DNA of 64,000 bases from Saxidomus purpurata. Taxonomy: Eukaryota > Mollusca > Bivalvia > Venerida > Veneridae. This document shows, one piece after another, positions 41,273 to 54,200 of the stretch. The stretch is taken from NCBI GenBank assembly GCA_022818135.1, contig JAFMSR010000015.1, positions 24,703,127-24,767,126 of the forward strand, given 5' to 3'. The translations under genes and the position numbers were made by a program. The notes beneath the pieces were generated by a model that was not told the DNA's origin, made no database searches, and saw only the letters and a list, made by a program, of their open reading frames with translations. The first letter of the stretch is position 1, and each line of letters begins with the position of its first letter.

Positions 41273-43045
41273 CCTCATATTTGGCAAGTAGTATTGCGAA
41301 GTGGACCTCTACCAAGATTTGTCAAATTATGACCCCGGGTTAAAATTGACCTTGCCCTTGGGGTCACTAGACGTTACATATGCTTAATTTTTTTTGCTTA
41401 TATGAGGAAAACTTTAAAATATTCTCTGAAACCACAAGGCCTTGAGCTTAGATATTTAGCACGTAGCATATCCTAGTGGACCTCTATCAAGACTGTTAAA
41501 ATCATGAACCCCGGGTCAAGATGGGTTTATGTAGGCAGAACTTCAAAACTCTTCTTGTCTAGAACCATAAGACCTGGAGCTTAGATATTTTGAATGTAGC
41601 AATATTTGGTGGTTATCTATGAATATTGTTCAAATCAGGACCCCACAGGCAAAAAAGACTTCTGCTATTAGCAACCACAGCTGACTAATAAATAAGTTAA
41701 GAATTTTCTAATTCTTTTAACCTAGTGTAACTTTTTCCATAATAAAATTCTTCTTTTTAACCCTACATTTTTGTTTACATGTTTATTTACACTATCCCCT
41801 TAAAATGCATATTTTTCTCTTAATTTCCTTCTTTGTGTTAATGATAAAAAAAAATCAATATTGCTCTGGTGTCTTCATTTATCAGGTACGGAAGCCCAAT
41901 AGTGCAAATTTGTTTGAATTTTTAATTGATTTTTTCAGCATAACTAAGTTGAAAATTCAAGATAGTTAGTTGAATATTCAAGATACTAAGTTGAAAATTC
42001 AACTTACTAAGTTGAATATAAGTTGAATATTCAAGATACTAAGATGAAAATTCAACTTACTAAGTTGAAAATTCAACTTACTAAGTTGAATATTCAAGAT
42101 ACTAAGTTGAAATTCAAGTTACTGATTTTAGTACTTAGTATCTTGAATTTTCAACTTAATAAGTTAAATTTTCAACTTAGTAAGTTGAATTTTCAACTTC
42201 TAAATCCTACAAATTCATTTAGTTATCTTGTTTCCTTAGTGTTGTTTTCACTTAGTCTTTTCAACTAAGTAAGTTTTTCGTATCTTGATTCAACTTATAT
42301 CTGACCCTAGATCTTGAATTCCAGGTTTCTAGTAAGTTGAAATTTTCAACTTAGTATCTTGAAAATTCAACTTAGTATCTTGAATATTCAACTTAGTAAG
42401 TTGAATTTTCAACTTAGTATCTGATTTTCTTGAATTTTCAACTTAGTAAGTTGAATTTCCAACTTAGTATCTTGAATATTCAACTTAGTATCTTGAATAT
42501 TCAACCTAGTATCTTGAATATTCAACTTAGTGAGTTGAATATTCAACTTAGTAAGTTGAAATTTTCAACTTAGTATCTTGAATATTCAACTTAGTATCTT
42601 GAATATTCAACTTAGTATCTTGAATTTTCAACTTTGTACGTTGAATTTTCAACTTAGTATCTTGAATATTTAACTTAGTATCTTGAATTTTCAAAAGATT
42701 TATGTTGAAAAAATCCATTTAAAAAATACAAAGTGGCACTATTGGGCTTCCGTAATCAGGTGCCATGCTTGACCAGAATATTTAATTGACTTTATTAGGT
42801 TAATAATTCTTAAATTTATGTAAAATGTCTTAACTTTAAGGTCCATAATTCTGTTATTTATTTAGATATTTTAAAAAATTAAATTGATTTACAATTCTGA
42901 GAACTTACCTCCTATGATGATATAAATTTTATTAATGTACTTTAGGATTTAAAAACTATGCTGTGGTTGCTACTGCTATTGTTGACCTGTTTTATAGCCA
43001 ATGGTAGCCAGGTGAGCGATATAGGGCCATCTTGGCCTTCTTGTT
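41273..43045 (+). repeat. TAGCTC-family element, copy 7, headless and interrupted
   Basis: Core units run 41273-41690 and the subfamily-B tail 'tagccaatggtagccaggtg' ends at 43045. A fold-back element (41887-42754) lies between. The head is missing; another tandem array abuts on the left. Confidence 0.75.
41887..42754. mobile_element. Fold-back element built from 21-bp repeats
   Basis: The ends TACGGAAGCCCAATAGTGC and GCACTATTGGGCTTCCGTA are perfect inverted repeats. ATCAGG is directly repeated outside both ends. Inside, about 740 bp consists of AACTTAGTATCTTGAATATTC-type 21-bp units: forward in the right two-thirds and reverse-complemented in the left third, so the arms can pair. The 81-residue frame at 42023-42268 is repeat translation. 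Confidence 0.85.
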
Positions 43046-43206
43046 TTCTTATTGTTATATGAAAATATAGTTATATTTGAAGCTTTAAATCTTTTGGCAC
43101 CAATGTAAAATCTTTAGAAGTACAATTATTTTTAATTTGAAATAGGAACAGTAGTTTGAGGAATACTACTTTCATTACTTTCTGTACAATACTTTTTTTG
43201 TACAAA

Positions 43207-43810
43207 TGCAGTCTCTATTGCGTGCACAAGATTTAACTTGCGACCAAATTTTTCACCCGATAAGACCCAGTTTCGAATACGACCTAGAATGCATCAAGAC
43301 AAATATTCAGACTTATTTTCATGGTGATTGGGTAAATAATGTAGTCTCTATTGCGTACACAATGTTTTTCTATAATCTGACCTTGTGACTTAGTTTTTCA
43401 CCTGATATGACCCAGTTTCATACTCTAACTAGATTCATCAAGACAGACATTGTGACCAATTTTCACGATGATTGGTTAAAAGATGCAGTCTATATTGCGT
43501 GCACAAGTTTTTCTATAATCTGACAGACCCACACCTCTATATCAAAAATATCAGCACTGATTTTCCTGCACCCACGCCACCAGCACGCACCGATTATGCC
43601 TTTCTCCAGGAACCATGCCTCTAATAACAGAAATCTGAGTACTAACATTCTCACAGACCCATATATCTATGTTAAAAATATCAGCAATTTTTCTAGGACT
43701 GACGCCTCTATAACAGAAATATCAGCACTGACTTACTCCAGGACCCATGCCTTTAATTAAAGAATTCTCAGCACTGACTTTCTCAAAGACCCACACCTTT
43801 ATGCCAGTTG
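43207..43810 (+). repeat. Two degenerate tandem arrays
   Basis: 43207-43520: units of about 145 bp with 'gcagtctctattgcgtgcac' and 'atgacccagtttc'. 43530-43810: units with 'atatcagcactgac' and 'ccaggacccatgcct'. Neither has coding potential. Confidence 0.6.
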
Positions 43811-44015
43811 TCAGTTACTTGCTTACTTAAAGTGATATTACCGTTCAAAATGACCATCACAATTTTAAATAAAACATTAATCGGTGATTTATACTCCTAG
43901 AATAATAAACATTGCCATTTGGTATGAATTCAAGACATCTAAAATTGAATTTCACCGCGCTCAAATTAATTTGTAGCGCGCTATAAAACAATATTAGTTT
44001 CTTATATGAGCACGA

Positions 44016-44125
44016 GGTTCAGATCGAAATATCCTTCACTGAGGGTAACTGTTTTGGCGGGAACGAGGCTCTGCCGAGTTCCCGCGAAACAGTTACCCGA
44101 AGTGACGGATATTTCGATCTGAACC
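44016..44125. repeat. 110-bp near-perfect hairpin
   Basis: The left arm GGTTCAGATCGAAATATCC ... GGCGGGAAC pairs with GTTCCCGC ... GGATATTTCGATCTGAACC, with only a few mismatches over 48 bp. The loop is GAGGCTCTGCCGAG, itself partly palindromic. Confidence 0.85.
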
Positions 44126-44374
44126 AAGTATCTCATGGAAGAAACTTTTTCTTGCATACCGTCTTGCACTTTGAAATAGATATTTAAAAACAAACTTACC
44201 GAAATGATGCATTTTGATATAAAAACAAACATTCTTTAGATGTTATGTATGGGAAAGTGACGTCAGATTGTTTATAACGTGACGTCACATTGTTTATAAC
44301 GTTACGTCACAAGTAAGCACGTAAGTCGTCTTACACGGGGGGGTGTAAGATGAGATTTTCCAGCACTGGTAAAA

Positions 44375-44630
44375 ACTGCAGATATCCCCATCTGGTATGC
44401 AAGAATTACAGAGGTCTTCAAATCAATTAGAGACCTCTTCAATTCAATTACAGAGCTCTTAAAAACAGCTGAAATACACCTTAATTTTTGATATCTTCAA
44501 TTGAATTGGAGAGGTCTTCAATTCATTTATTCCCGGGCTTTAAATCAATTTTTGATATCAATAATTGAATTAGAGAGCTCTCCAATTATTTAAAGACCTC
44601 TTCAAATATTTGAGTATATGTAGATTTGGC
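44375..44630. repeat. Cluster of 'gaggtcttcaattcaatt' direct and inverted motifs
   Basis: Motifs 'agaggtcttcaattcatt', 'agacctcttcaattcaatta' and 'gagagctctccaattatt' alternate in orientation, so the segment could fold in many ways. It belongs to the insertion inside the TTAA MITE copy. Confidence 0.55.
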
Positions 44631-45142
44631 GTTCCATAAATAAGAAAAAAATAACGCTCTGTATAAGTTTCATTTACATTGAATATTCGGTTATGTATAT
44701 TTTAACTTGAATTTGTCAATAACGGAAATAATTTGGTAAAACTTATTTTTATATGTTTTTAAAGCATCCACTGTATTTTTAGCATCATTAATAAATATAA
44801 ACCAATGTGACCATATTGAAAGGTAATATAACTTTAAGCATTCGGTACTTGTTGAACAATTTAATGATCAAAGCTTGCCCAGGAATGGTGCATCAACTCT
44901 CCGTCGAGATACGACTGACATCTTGACATAGATCTGGCCAATATCAAAGCTAGTGTAGAACATATTAAATGAGAATTCTAGTCGTCCGGCTACCCAGCCA
45001 CTTCGTTCTTTTTATTTCTTTCGTGTAGTTATTTGCGTGTAGTTATTGTATAACTTTGGGGTAGAAAATTCCGCGTCGGTGATGACTTCCGGTTTTAAAT
45101 AGTCAACAAAAATTTCATGATTTCTTTCTTTCCTTCGAAAAA

Positions 45143-45282
45143 ATGAAGTTAGAGGACAATATATGTCCGATATGTCTATATATTTACATACAGCCAGTTA
45201 CGATGCCATGTGACCATGAGTTATGTTTGGGTTGCTTCAAACAAAATGTTGAGGAGGCAAATTTTTGTTGTCCTATGTGCAG
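45143..45282 (+). CDS. RNF168: RNF168 exon 1: start codon and RING finger
   Basis: The ATG lies in an A-rich context (aaaaatgaa). The exon encodes the complete RING, with C8, C11, C23, H25, C28, C31, C43 and C46 as ligands, and ends in a split Arg codon at donor gtcggt. The frame reads on into the intron (to 45343) only by chance. The join to exon 2 gives CCPMCRTRISTWAR, matching the family pattern. Confidence 0.92.
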
Positions 45283-48200
45283 GTCGGTTTGCCGCTTAGA
45301 ATTTGTTGATCTTACCCGTAGGAATTTCTCACAAACCTCATAAGCAAGTACAAGAAATGAGTAAAATGCTTAATGTAATTAAAAGACTAGAAGATTTATG
45401 TAAATTACACATGAACTTTACAGATCTATATATACTCGAACTCCATATTATCGACGCATTCCTATTATCGGCGAAATCATACTTTGGGTATTTCAGATAT
45501 AGCGCCCTCTATTGGTGAATATTATATTGCAAATTTGTGACTGGAAGTTCACGCTTGATCAAGCACCCTCACTTTTTCTAGAAATGTCACGTCACAATAA
45601 AAAGTTTGTGTTCATTTGCAAAAGCTACTTACTTTTACACCTTTCAAGGTGTTATTCAACGAAACATCCCCCAAAATACTGTTTATTTATTGAATAAAAA
45701 CTCCAGGATAAGTTTATGAGCATCTTGGTGAATATAGGCGTCACTCTGGCCATTTTTTTAAGGTATGGAAAGGCGGTTCTGTCTGTTTTTGCTTGTGAAA
45801 TACTAATTAAAGTCAGTTAGAAATAATAATTTTTCCAAAGAATATCAATTATTTCAATATTTCTCGATGCATATCTTTAATTCCTAGTATGGGATTAAGC
45901 CATTAACTATGAAAAAGAATCACAAAATGACTGTCAATGTGTTTATTTCTGTTCTTGGTAGTTGATTTATGGTTGGATTTAATGTTTTAATTTGGATATT
46001 TTATAAACTTATAAAGACTTTGACTAGAATTTTGTGAACAGTTTGAACTTGTTGCACACTTGCACACTTAAAGTTGGAATATATTCTGTAAATTGAGTTT
46101 TATATTTCTTATTTCTTTAGATATTGGGACGTTTGAACCATAGCAGATAATTTTACAAGGCAAATCATTGTCTCCCGTATTTTTGGCAGATAAGGTGATC
46201 CATAGTTTGATTACGCCGATAATAGAGTGCTTTCCCTTTGATGAAATCTAAATCACTCAGGTGTTTATGTATTTTGTTTTGTTTGACCTACTTTGCAAAA
46301 TTCATGTATTTTGGTCGTAACACATGTCTTTGATGTTGCTGCATGTTGAGTAAATTGTTTATTTCATGAATTAATGACGTAAGAAAACTGGTGTTGAGTA
46401 AAACACAAATGCGCCGATAATAGGAGTGATCGCCGTACCTGTTTCTCATATGGCAGTGGCTAGAGTTACGGAAGTTCCGTATCTCTAGAAAATCCTATGA
46501 GGATTGGCTAGAGTTACGGGAGTTTATAAAGGCATATGTGTTTTGCTTTACATATGCATAGTTTTGTATTGTAAACTTGTCGGCAAATGCAGCGACTTCA
46601 TTGTCGCCATTTTGGTAATACATAATACATTGGCGGAAATTTCGTTGTTATATATCTTCGTCTTTACTTGAGCGTTCCTTTGTAGTTGGACAATTGTATC
46701 ACATTTTGTTCAAAGCATGATAGAAGTAAAGTAAAATATGTTGTTAACATATGTTGTTTTTGTATTTAATTCTCTTACTTCATCTAAGCCACACTACGAG
46801 AAGGCACTCAAATCGTGACAAAAAAGAAAGCTTTTAATTATGATCGAAGTAGATCTACAGCTTTTAAAATTAAACATATATTTTAATTTCTTTTTACGAT
46901 TTTCGTAACTCAAGCCACTGCCTTCTTATATTCTTGGGGTTTCTCATATTCTCAGGGTTTCTCATATTCTCGTTTTTTACATTAAAGGTGTCAAATTGGC
47001 AACTCTTTGTTATCATTTACTGAGATATGATACAAAACTGACACAAAAAAATTTCACGTGATTTGACTGAAAATTAATGAAAATACTGGCATTTTACTGA
47101 AAATGCAGAAATTTCCTTATTTTTTTGTGGTGGGGTTAGTAAAACACCCCATATTGTTTTATTCTGCTGTCTATCATTATTGATTTTATGCTGTTTGTAA
47201 CATATGCCAAGCTATGCACCTTGGCCATTTATAAGTTTTTGGATTCCAGGATGTTCAATTGACCCGAGACCTCGGGTCTTGACCTGTGAAAATCGAGAAA
47301 TACCCGTATTTGACTCGCGATAAAAATGTCCTGTGAGTCAACTTGACCCGGGATAATTTTCTGATTTTATGCTATTTGTAACATATGCCAAGCTATGCAC
47401 CTTGGCCATTTATAAGTTTTTGGATTCCAGGATGTTCAATTGACCCGAGACCTCGGGTCTTGACCCGTGAAAATCGAGAAATACCCGTATTTGACTCGCG
47501 ATAAAAATGTCCTGTGCGTCAACTTGACCCGGGAGAATTTTCATCATGCGTCACTAGTCTCGTCAATTTCGCCGTGTCAATCAAAATCCGACCGTCCTCT
47601 ATTGGATAACATATGTGGGGGTAGTAACAAGTCTCGGCGATTACACCGTCAGTCAAAAATCGATTGTCGTCTGTTGGTTAATATACGAAAGAAGGCGGAG
47701 CTAATTATTCACTACCTATCAATTAGCACGTGGCCGTCTCTCTCGTCATCAAAGGTGTTAATTGATAAACAATGATAGACCTCGGCGAATTTCTATAACA
47801 CGTACTAATGAGCGGCCGACTCTGACACGACTCGGTGTATTGTAATTCACACATCGCCGGAAAGACGAAATCAAAAGACAATTAAATATTTTTTTGTTAT
47901 TTCGATAATCATATGTCATTACTGACATTAGCACATGATTTTATGTTTTAAAACTTGATAAAACTCGACCAGCACTGATTTCGAAGACTTTCAAAATTGA
48001 TACGGACGTAATTTTTTCTCTACATACTTTAATTATCAGCGGGCATTATCTGGCACCTCCAGTATTTCACATCTAAATATTAATTGAATATTTTATATTT
48101 TTTTTTACATTTTTTTGTATTAAAACTGTTAAAATCGGTTGGGAGTTGGGATGACAGAATTGACATGCGAGAACGCAAAAATATGTGACTAATTCGGGAA

Positions 48201-51200
48201 CAACGTAATTTTCAGTTCATAAAACCTATGATGAGCAGCTATCTAATCTAAGAATCATTAGAAAATACAACTGAAAAGCAGGACACAAACAAAAAAATAT
48301 GAAATGCAAGCCTAGGATATATTACCTAAACCCGATGACCCTTGACCCAACCCTCAAAATTGTCACATTGACCCTTAAAAATTTGATTTTGACCCTTGAA
48401 AATTTAGGCTGAAGAGTCAATGACCCTTGATTTTCCAAGTCTATTGAACAACCTGGATTCTACAATGGGGCAATGCCTGAGACTCAAACATAAATCCCTG
48501 AGAATATGAGAAACTTTCTTGTCATTTCTGAGTATGAGGGTAGCCTCAAATACTGTAGCAAAATTTACATAAGGAGAAAATTCATGCAACTTATAAAGAC
48601 ATCAACTGAAAGATGAGTATTTTTTCTATCAAATAACATGTAAATAATGTTGCTAAAATGTGTACTGTTTTATATGGACCAAATTTACACGCTTAGCCCC
48701 CTGAGAATACAAGAAAACAGGATAAATAAACCCTGATGTAACCCTTAATAATGTTTTTGTTGAATCTTTACTGATTGTTGGCTTAATGCGCAAATTTATA
48801 CAAGGCAGTGGCTAGAGTTACGGTACCGTAACTCTAGCCTCCGAGTCTAGAGTTACGGAAGTTTCGTATCTCTAGCAAAACCCTATGAGGAAAGGATAGA
48901 GTTAGGGAAGTTAATAAAATAATACATGTTGCTATAATATATGTCTGATAATGTAATATAAACTGTATCATTTTACCTGTAATTGCAAATAAACTGATCT
49001 GTCGTTAATACGACGACTTCGAAGGCGCCATTTTGGGTAAGACTTAAAATATTGCAAATATATTACAGAAATATCGTTGTTATCTTCATATTTTAATTGA
49101 GCGTTCAGTTGTAGAACTTTGAACAATTACAATTATCAAAGTTTTTCCAATGTATGATGTCTTATCAGCAACTGCATTTTATTACCTCCCTTTCTTATAT
49201 TCGGGATTGAAATGTTGCACAATAATATACCATAGCAATTTAAAAAATATTTACTCATACTGTTTACATAATTCCAGAAACTTAAAAAAACCAAAGTACA
49301 TTTCCATTTATTCGCGATTACAGGTAAACTAATACAGTTTATATTACATTATTAGGCATACATTAAAGCAACATGGATGATTTTATTAACTTCCGTAACT
49401 CTAGCCTTTCCTCATAGGGGTTTGCTAGAGTTACGGTACCGTAACTCTAGCCACTGCCTTTATACAAACCTGTTAAGGGTTTACATAACTAATAGATAGA
49501 TATAGATAGATTCTTGTGAATCTCGCCAGCTAACCAATTCGATTAGATTATTTGTTTGAAGTCATTTTCTGATTTGATAAAATTTAGCTCGGGAAACCTG
49601 ACAGTTCTGTCTCTTTTTAACCCCCAACACATGGCTATAATGTTTCAGTATTGAACGTTAGCCATTGACGTAGAAGAAGAAGCATTATTTGCATACAGTA
49701 TTATAGCGGCAGTGAACTTTAGTGAAATCTTTACGTAAATTTATCATATTTGCAGTCGGTCAATAGCTATTCATAGCAGGTAGGTATAAACAACGAAATG
49801 CAGTTTTCACGGCAAAATGGGCGAAATGGAGATGTATTTCATTAATTATAAATGTATTTGTAGATTTGATTATTCCTACTAATTTTCATTATAAAAAACA
49901 ACGTTCAGGCACAATTCCCGAAAGAAAAGATTATTTTTGGAGATTTTATGATTAATTTTTAGCTCACCTGGCTACGCCAGGGTGAGCTTTTCTGATTGAT
50001 GGTTGTCCGTCGGCCGTTGGCCGTCGTCAGTCAACATTTTGATTCAAATGACATCTCCTCTGAAACCTCTAGGCCAATGTTGATAAAACTATGCAGGAAT
50101 GTTCCTTGCATGAAGCTCTACCAAAATTGTTCATTGAATTCCATTCCATGCAAAACTCTGGTTGCTATGGCAACAAATAGGAAAATCTTTAAAAATCTTC
50201 TCCTCTGAAACCACAAGGCCTAGAGCTTAGATATTTAGCATGTAGCATTGTCTAGTGGACCTCTACCAAGATTGTTCAAATTATGACCCCCGGGTCAAAA
50301 TTGACCCCGCGCGGGTGGGCCCTTAGTTTTGCATAGGCATATATAGGAAAAACTTTAAAAATCTTCTTCTCGGAAACCACAAGGCCTAGAGCTAAGATAA
50401 TTGGCATGTAGCATTGTCTAGTGGACCTCTACCAAGATTGTTCAAATTATGAGCCCCGGGTCAAAATTGACCCCGCCCCGGGGGTCACTTAGTTTTGCAT
50501 AGGAATATATAGTAAAAACTTTAAAAATCTTCTTCTCTGAAACCACAAGGCCTAGAGGTTAGATATTTGGCATGTAGCATTGGCTAGTGGACCTCTACCA
50601 AGATTGTTCAAATTATGAGCCCCGGATCAAAATTGACCCCGCACCGGGGTCACTTAGTTTTACATAGGCTTATATAGTAAAAACTTTTAAAAATCTTCTT
50701 CTCTGAAACCACAAGGCCTAGAGCTTAGATTTTGGCATGTAGCATTGGCTAGTGGACCTCTACCAATTTTGTTCAAATTATGACCCCCTGGTCAAAATTG
50801 ACCCCGCCCCGGGATCACTTAGTTTTGCATAGGAATATATAGTAAAAACTTTAAAAATCTTCTTCTCTGAAACCAAAGGCCTAGAGGTTAGATTTTGGCA
50901 TGTAGCATTGGCTAGTGGACCTCTACCAAGATTGTTCAAATTATGACCCCGGGTCAAAAATTGACCCCGCGGGTGGGCCCTTAGTTTTGCATAGGCATAT
51001 ATAGGAAAAACTTTTAAAAATCTTCTTCTCGGAAACCACAAGGCCTAGAGCTAAGATAATTGGCATGTAGCTTGTCTAGTGGACCTCTACCAAGATTGTT
51101 CAAATTATGAGCCCCGGGTCAAAATTGACCCCCCCCGGGGTCACTTAGTTTTGCATAGGAATATATAGTAAAAACTTTAAAAATCTTCTTCTCTGAAACC

Positions 51201-54200
51201 AAAGGCCTAGAGGTTAGATATTTGGCATGTAGCATTGGCTAGTGGACCTCTACCAAGATTGTTCAAATTATGAGCCCCAGATCAAAATTGACCCCTTGCA
51301 CCGGGGTCACTTAGTTTTACATAGGCTTATATAGTAAAAACTTTTAAAAATCTTCTTCTCTGAAACCACAAGGCCTAGAGCTTAGATATTTGGCATGTAG
51401 CATTGGCTAGTGGACCTCTACCAATTTTGTTCAAATTATGACCCCGGATCAAAATTGACCCCGCACCGGGGTCACTTAGTTTTGCATAGGAATATATAGT
51501 AAAAACTTTTAAAAATCTTCTTCTCTGAAACCACAAGGCCTAGAGCTTAGATATTTGGCATGTAGCATTGCCTAGTAGGCCTCTTTTAAAGTTTGTTCAA
51601 ATTATGCCCCTGGGGTCAAAATTGACCTTGCCCGGGGGATCATTTGTTTTACAAAGGCGTATATAGGAAAACTTATTTGGTATATAACATTATCTAGTGA
51701 TCTTCCACCAGGCAAGTGGACTTGTACCAAGGTGAGCGATATAGGGCCATCTTGGCCCTCTTGTTTGCATAGGCATATATAGGAAAAACTTTAAAAATCT
51801 TCTTCTCTGAAACCACAAGGCCTAGAGCTTAGATATTTGGCATGTAGCATTGGCTAGTGGACCTCTACCAAGATTGTTCAAATTATGAGCCTCGGATCAA
51901 AATTGACCCCACACAGGGAGTCACTTAGTTTTACATAGTAATATATAGGAAAAACTTTAAAAATCTTCTTCTCTGAAACCACAAGGCCTAGAGCTTAGAT
52001 ATTTGGCATGTAGCATTGGCTAGTGGATCTCTACCAAGATTGTTCAAATTATGACCCCCAGGTCAAAATTGACCCTGCACCGGGGGTCACTTAGCTTAAC
52101 ATAGGCTTATGTAGGAAAAACTTTAAAAATCTTCTTCTTTGAAACCACAAGGCCTAGAACTTAGATATTTGGCATGTAGCATCAGCTAGTGGACCTCTAC
52201 CAAGATTGTTCAAATTATGACCCCCGGGTCAAAATTGACCCGCACCGGGGTCACTTAGTTTTACATAGGCTTATATAGGGAAAACTTTAAAATTCTTTTT
52301 CTCTGAAACCACAAGGCCGAGAGCTTAGATATTTAGCATGTAGCATTGCCTAGTAGACCTCTTCAAAGTTTGTTCAAATTATGCCCCTGGGGTCAAAATT
52401 GACCTTGCCCGGGGGATCATTTGTTTTACAAAGGCGTATATAGGGAAACTTATTTGGTATATAACATTATCTAGTGATCTTCCACCAGGCAAGTGGACTT
52501 GTACCAAGGTGAGCGATATGGGGCCATCTTGGTCCTCTTGTTATACTGTGCTTTAACATTTTTCCAAAATGATTTTGGGCTAGTCTTTACTGACTTAGAA
52601 ATGCGTTTACCTTCTTTCTTTTTGAAAAGCATTTTATGTTTTTAGCTCACCTGACTACGCCAGCGTGAGCTTTTCTGATCGATGATTGTCCGTCGTCCGT
52701 CAACATTTTGACTCAAATGACATCTTTTCTGAAACCTCTAGGCCAATGTTGATAAAACTATGCAGGAATGTTCCTTTCATTAAGCTCTACCAAAATTGTT
52801 CAAAGAATTCTATTCCATGCAGAACTCTGGTTGCTATGGCAACAAATAGGAAAAACTTTAAAAATCTTCTTCTCTGAAACCACAAGGCCTAGAGCTTAGA
52901 TATTTGGCATGTAGCATTGGCTAGTGGACCTCTACGAAGATTGTTCAAATTATGACCCCCGGGTCAAAATTGACTCCGCACGGGTGGGCACTTAGTTTTT
53001 GCATAGGCATATACAGGAAAAACTTTAAAAATCTTCTTCTCGTAAACCACAAGGCCTAGAGCTTAGATATTTGGCATGTAGCATTGGCTAGTGGACCTCT
53101 ACCAAGATTGTTCAAATTATGAGCCCCGGATCAAAATTGACCCTGCATGGGGGGTCACTTAGTTTAACATAGGCTTATGTAGGAAAAACTTTAAAAATCT
53201 TCTTCTCTGAAACCACAAGGCCTAGAGCTTAGATATTTGGCATGTAGCATTGGCTAGTGGACCTCTACCAAGATTGGTCAAATTATGCCCCTGGGATCAA
53301 AATTGACCCCGCACGGGGGGTCACTTAGTTTTACATAAGACTTGTATAGTAAAAACTTTAAAAATCTTCTTCTCTGAAACCACAAGGCCTAGAGCTAAGA
53401 TATTTGGCATGTAGCATTGTCTAGTGGACCTCTACCAAGATTGTTCAAATTATGACCCCCAGGTCAAAATTGACCCTGCGAGGTGGTCATTAGTTTTGCA
53501 TAGGAATATATAGGAAAAACTTTAAAAATCTTCTTCTCTGAAACCACAAGGCCAAGAGCTTAGATATTTGGCAGGTAGCATTGGCTAGTGGACCTCTACC
53601 AAGATTGTTCAAATTATGCTCCTGGGATCAAAATTGACCCCGCACGGGGGGTCACTTAGTTTTACATAGACTTATATAGTAAAAACTTTAAAAATCTTCT
53701 TCTTTGAAACCACAAGGCCTAGAGCTTAGATATTTGGCATGTAGCATTGGCTAGTGTACATCCACCAAGTTTGTTCAAATTATGAACGCCGGGTCAAAAT
53801 TGACCCCGCACCGGGGGTCACTTAGTTTTACATAGGCATAGGGAAAACTTTAAAAATCTTTTTCTCTGAAACCACAAGGCCTAGAGCATGGATAATTGGC
53901 ATGTAGCATTGCCTAGTAGACCTCTTCAAAGTTTGTTCAAATTATGCCCCTGGGGTCAAAATTGACCTTGCCCGGGGGGCGGGGATCATTTGTTTTACAA
54001 AGGCGTATATAGGAAAACTTATTTGGTATATAACATTATCTAGTGATCTTCCACCAGGCAAGTGGACTTGTACCAAGGTGAGCGATATAGGGCCCTCTTG
54101 TTACATCATTGCCCCCATCTGTAGGCAAGAGAAGGTAACTCTGTCAAGAATTTGTTTTAAAAATTAAGGCCCTTTATCGACTTAGAATCTTGGTTAAGTT

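Larger units (their letters stand above)
43831..44833. mobile_element. TTAA-flanked MITE, copy 2, carrying an insertion
   Basis: It is bounded by perfect TTAA duplicates (43827-43830, 44834-44837). Its ends AGTGATATTACCGTTCAAA and TTGAAAGGTAATATAACT match copy 1 (29562-29919). About 700 bp not found in copy 1 lie between roughly 43922 and 44635. Confidence 0.8.

Noticed and set aside
45303..45697. Further exons directly after the RING
   Set aside because: The frame past the gtcggt donor does not resemble the family, while exon 2 at 57092 completes the RNF168 pattern exactly.
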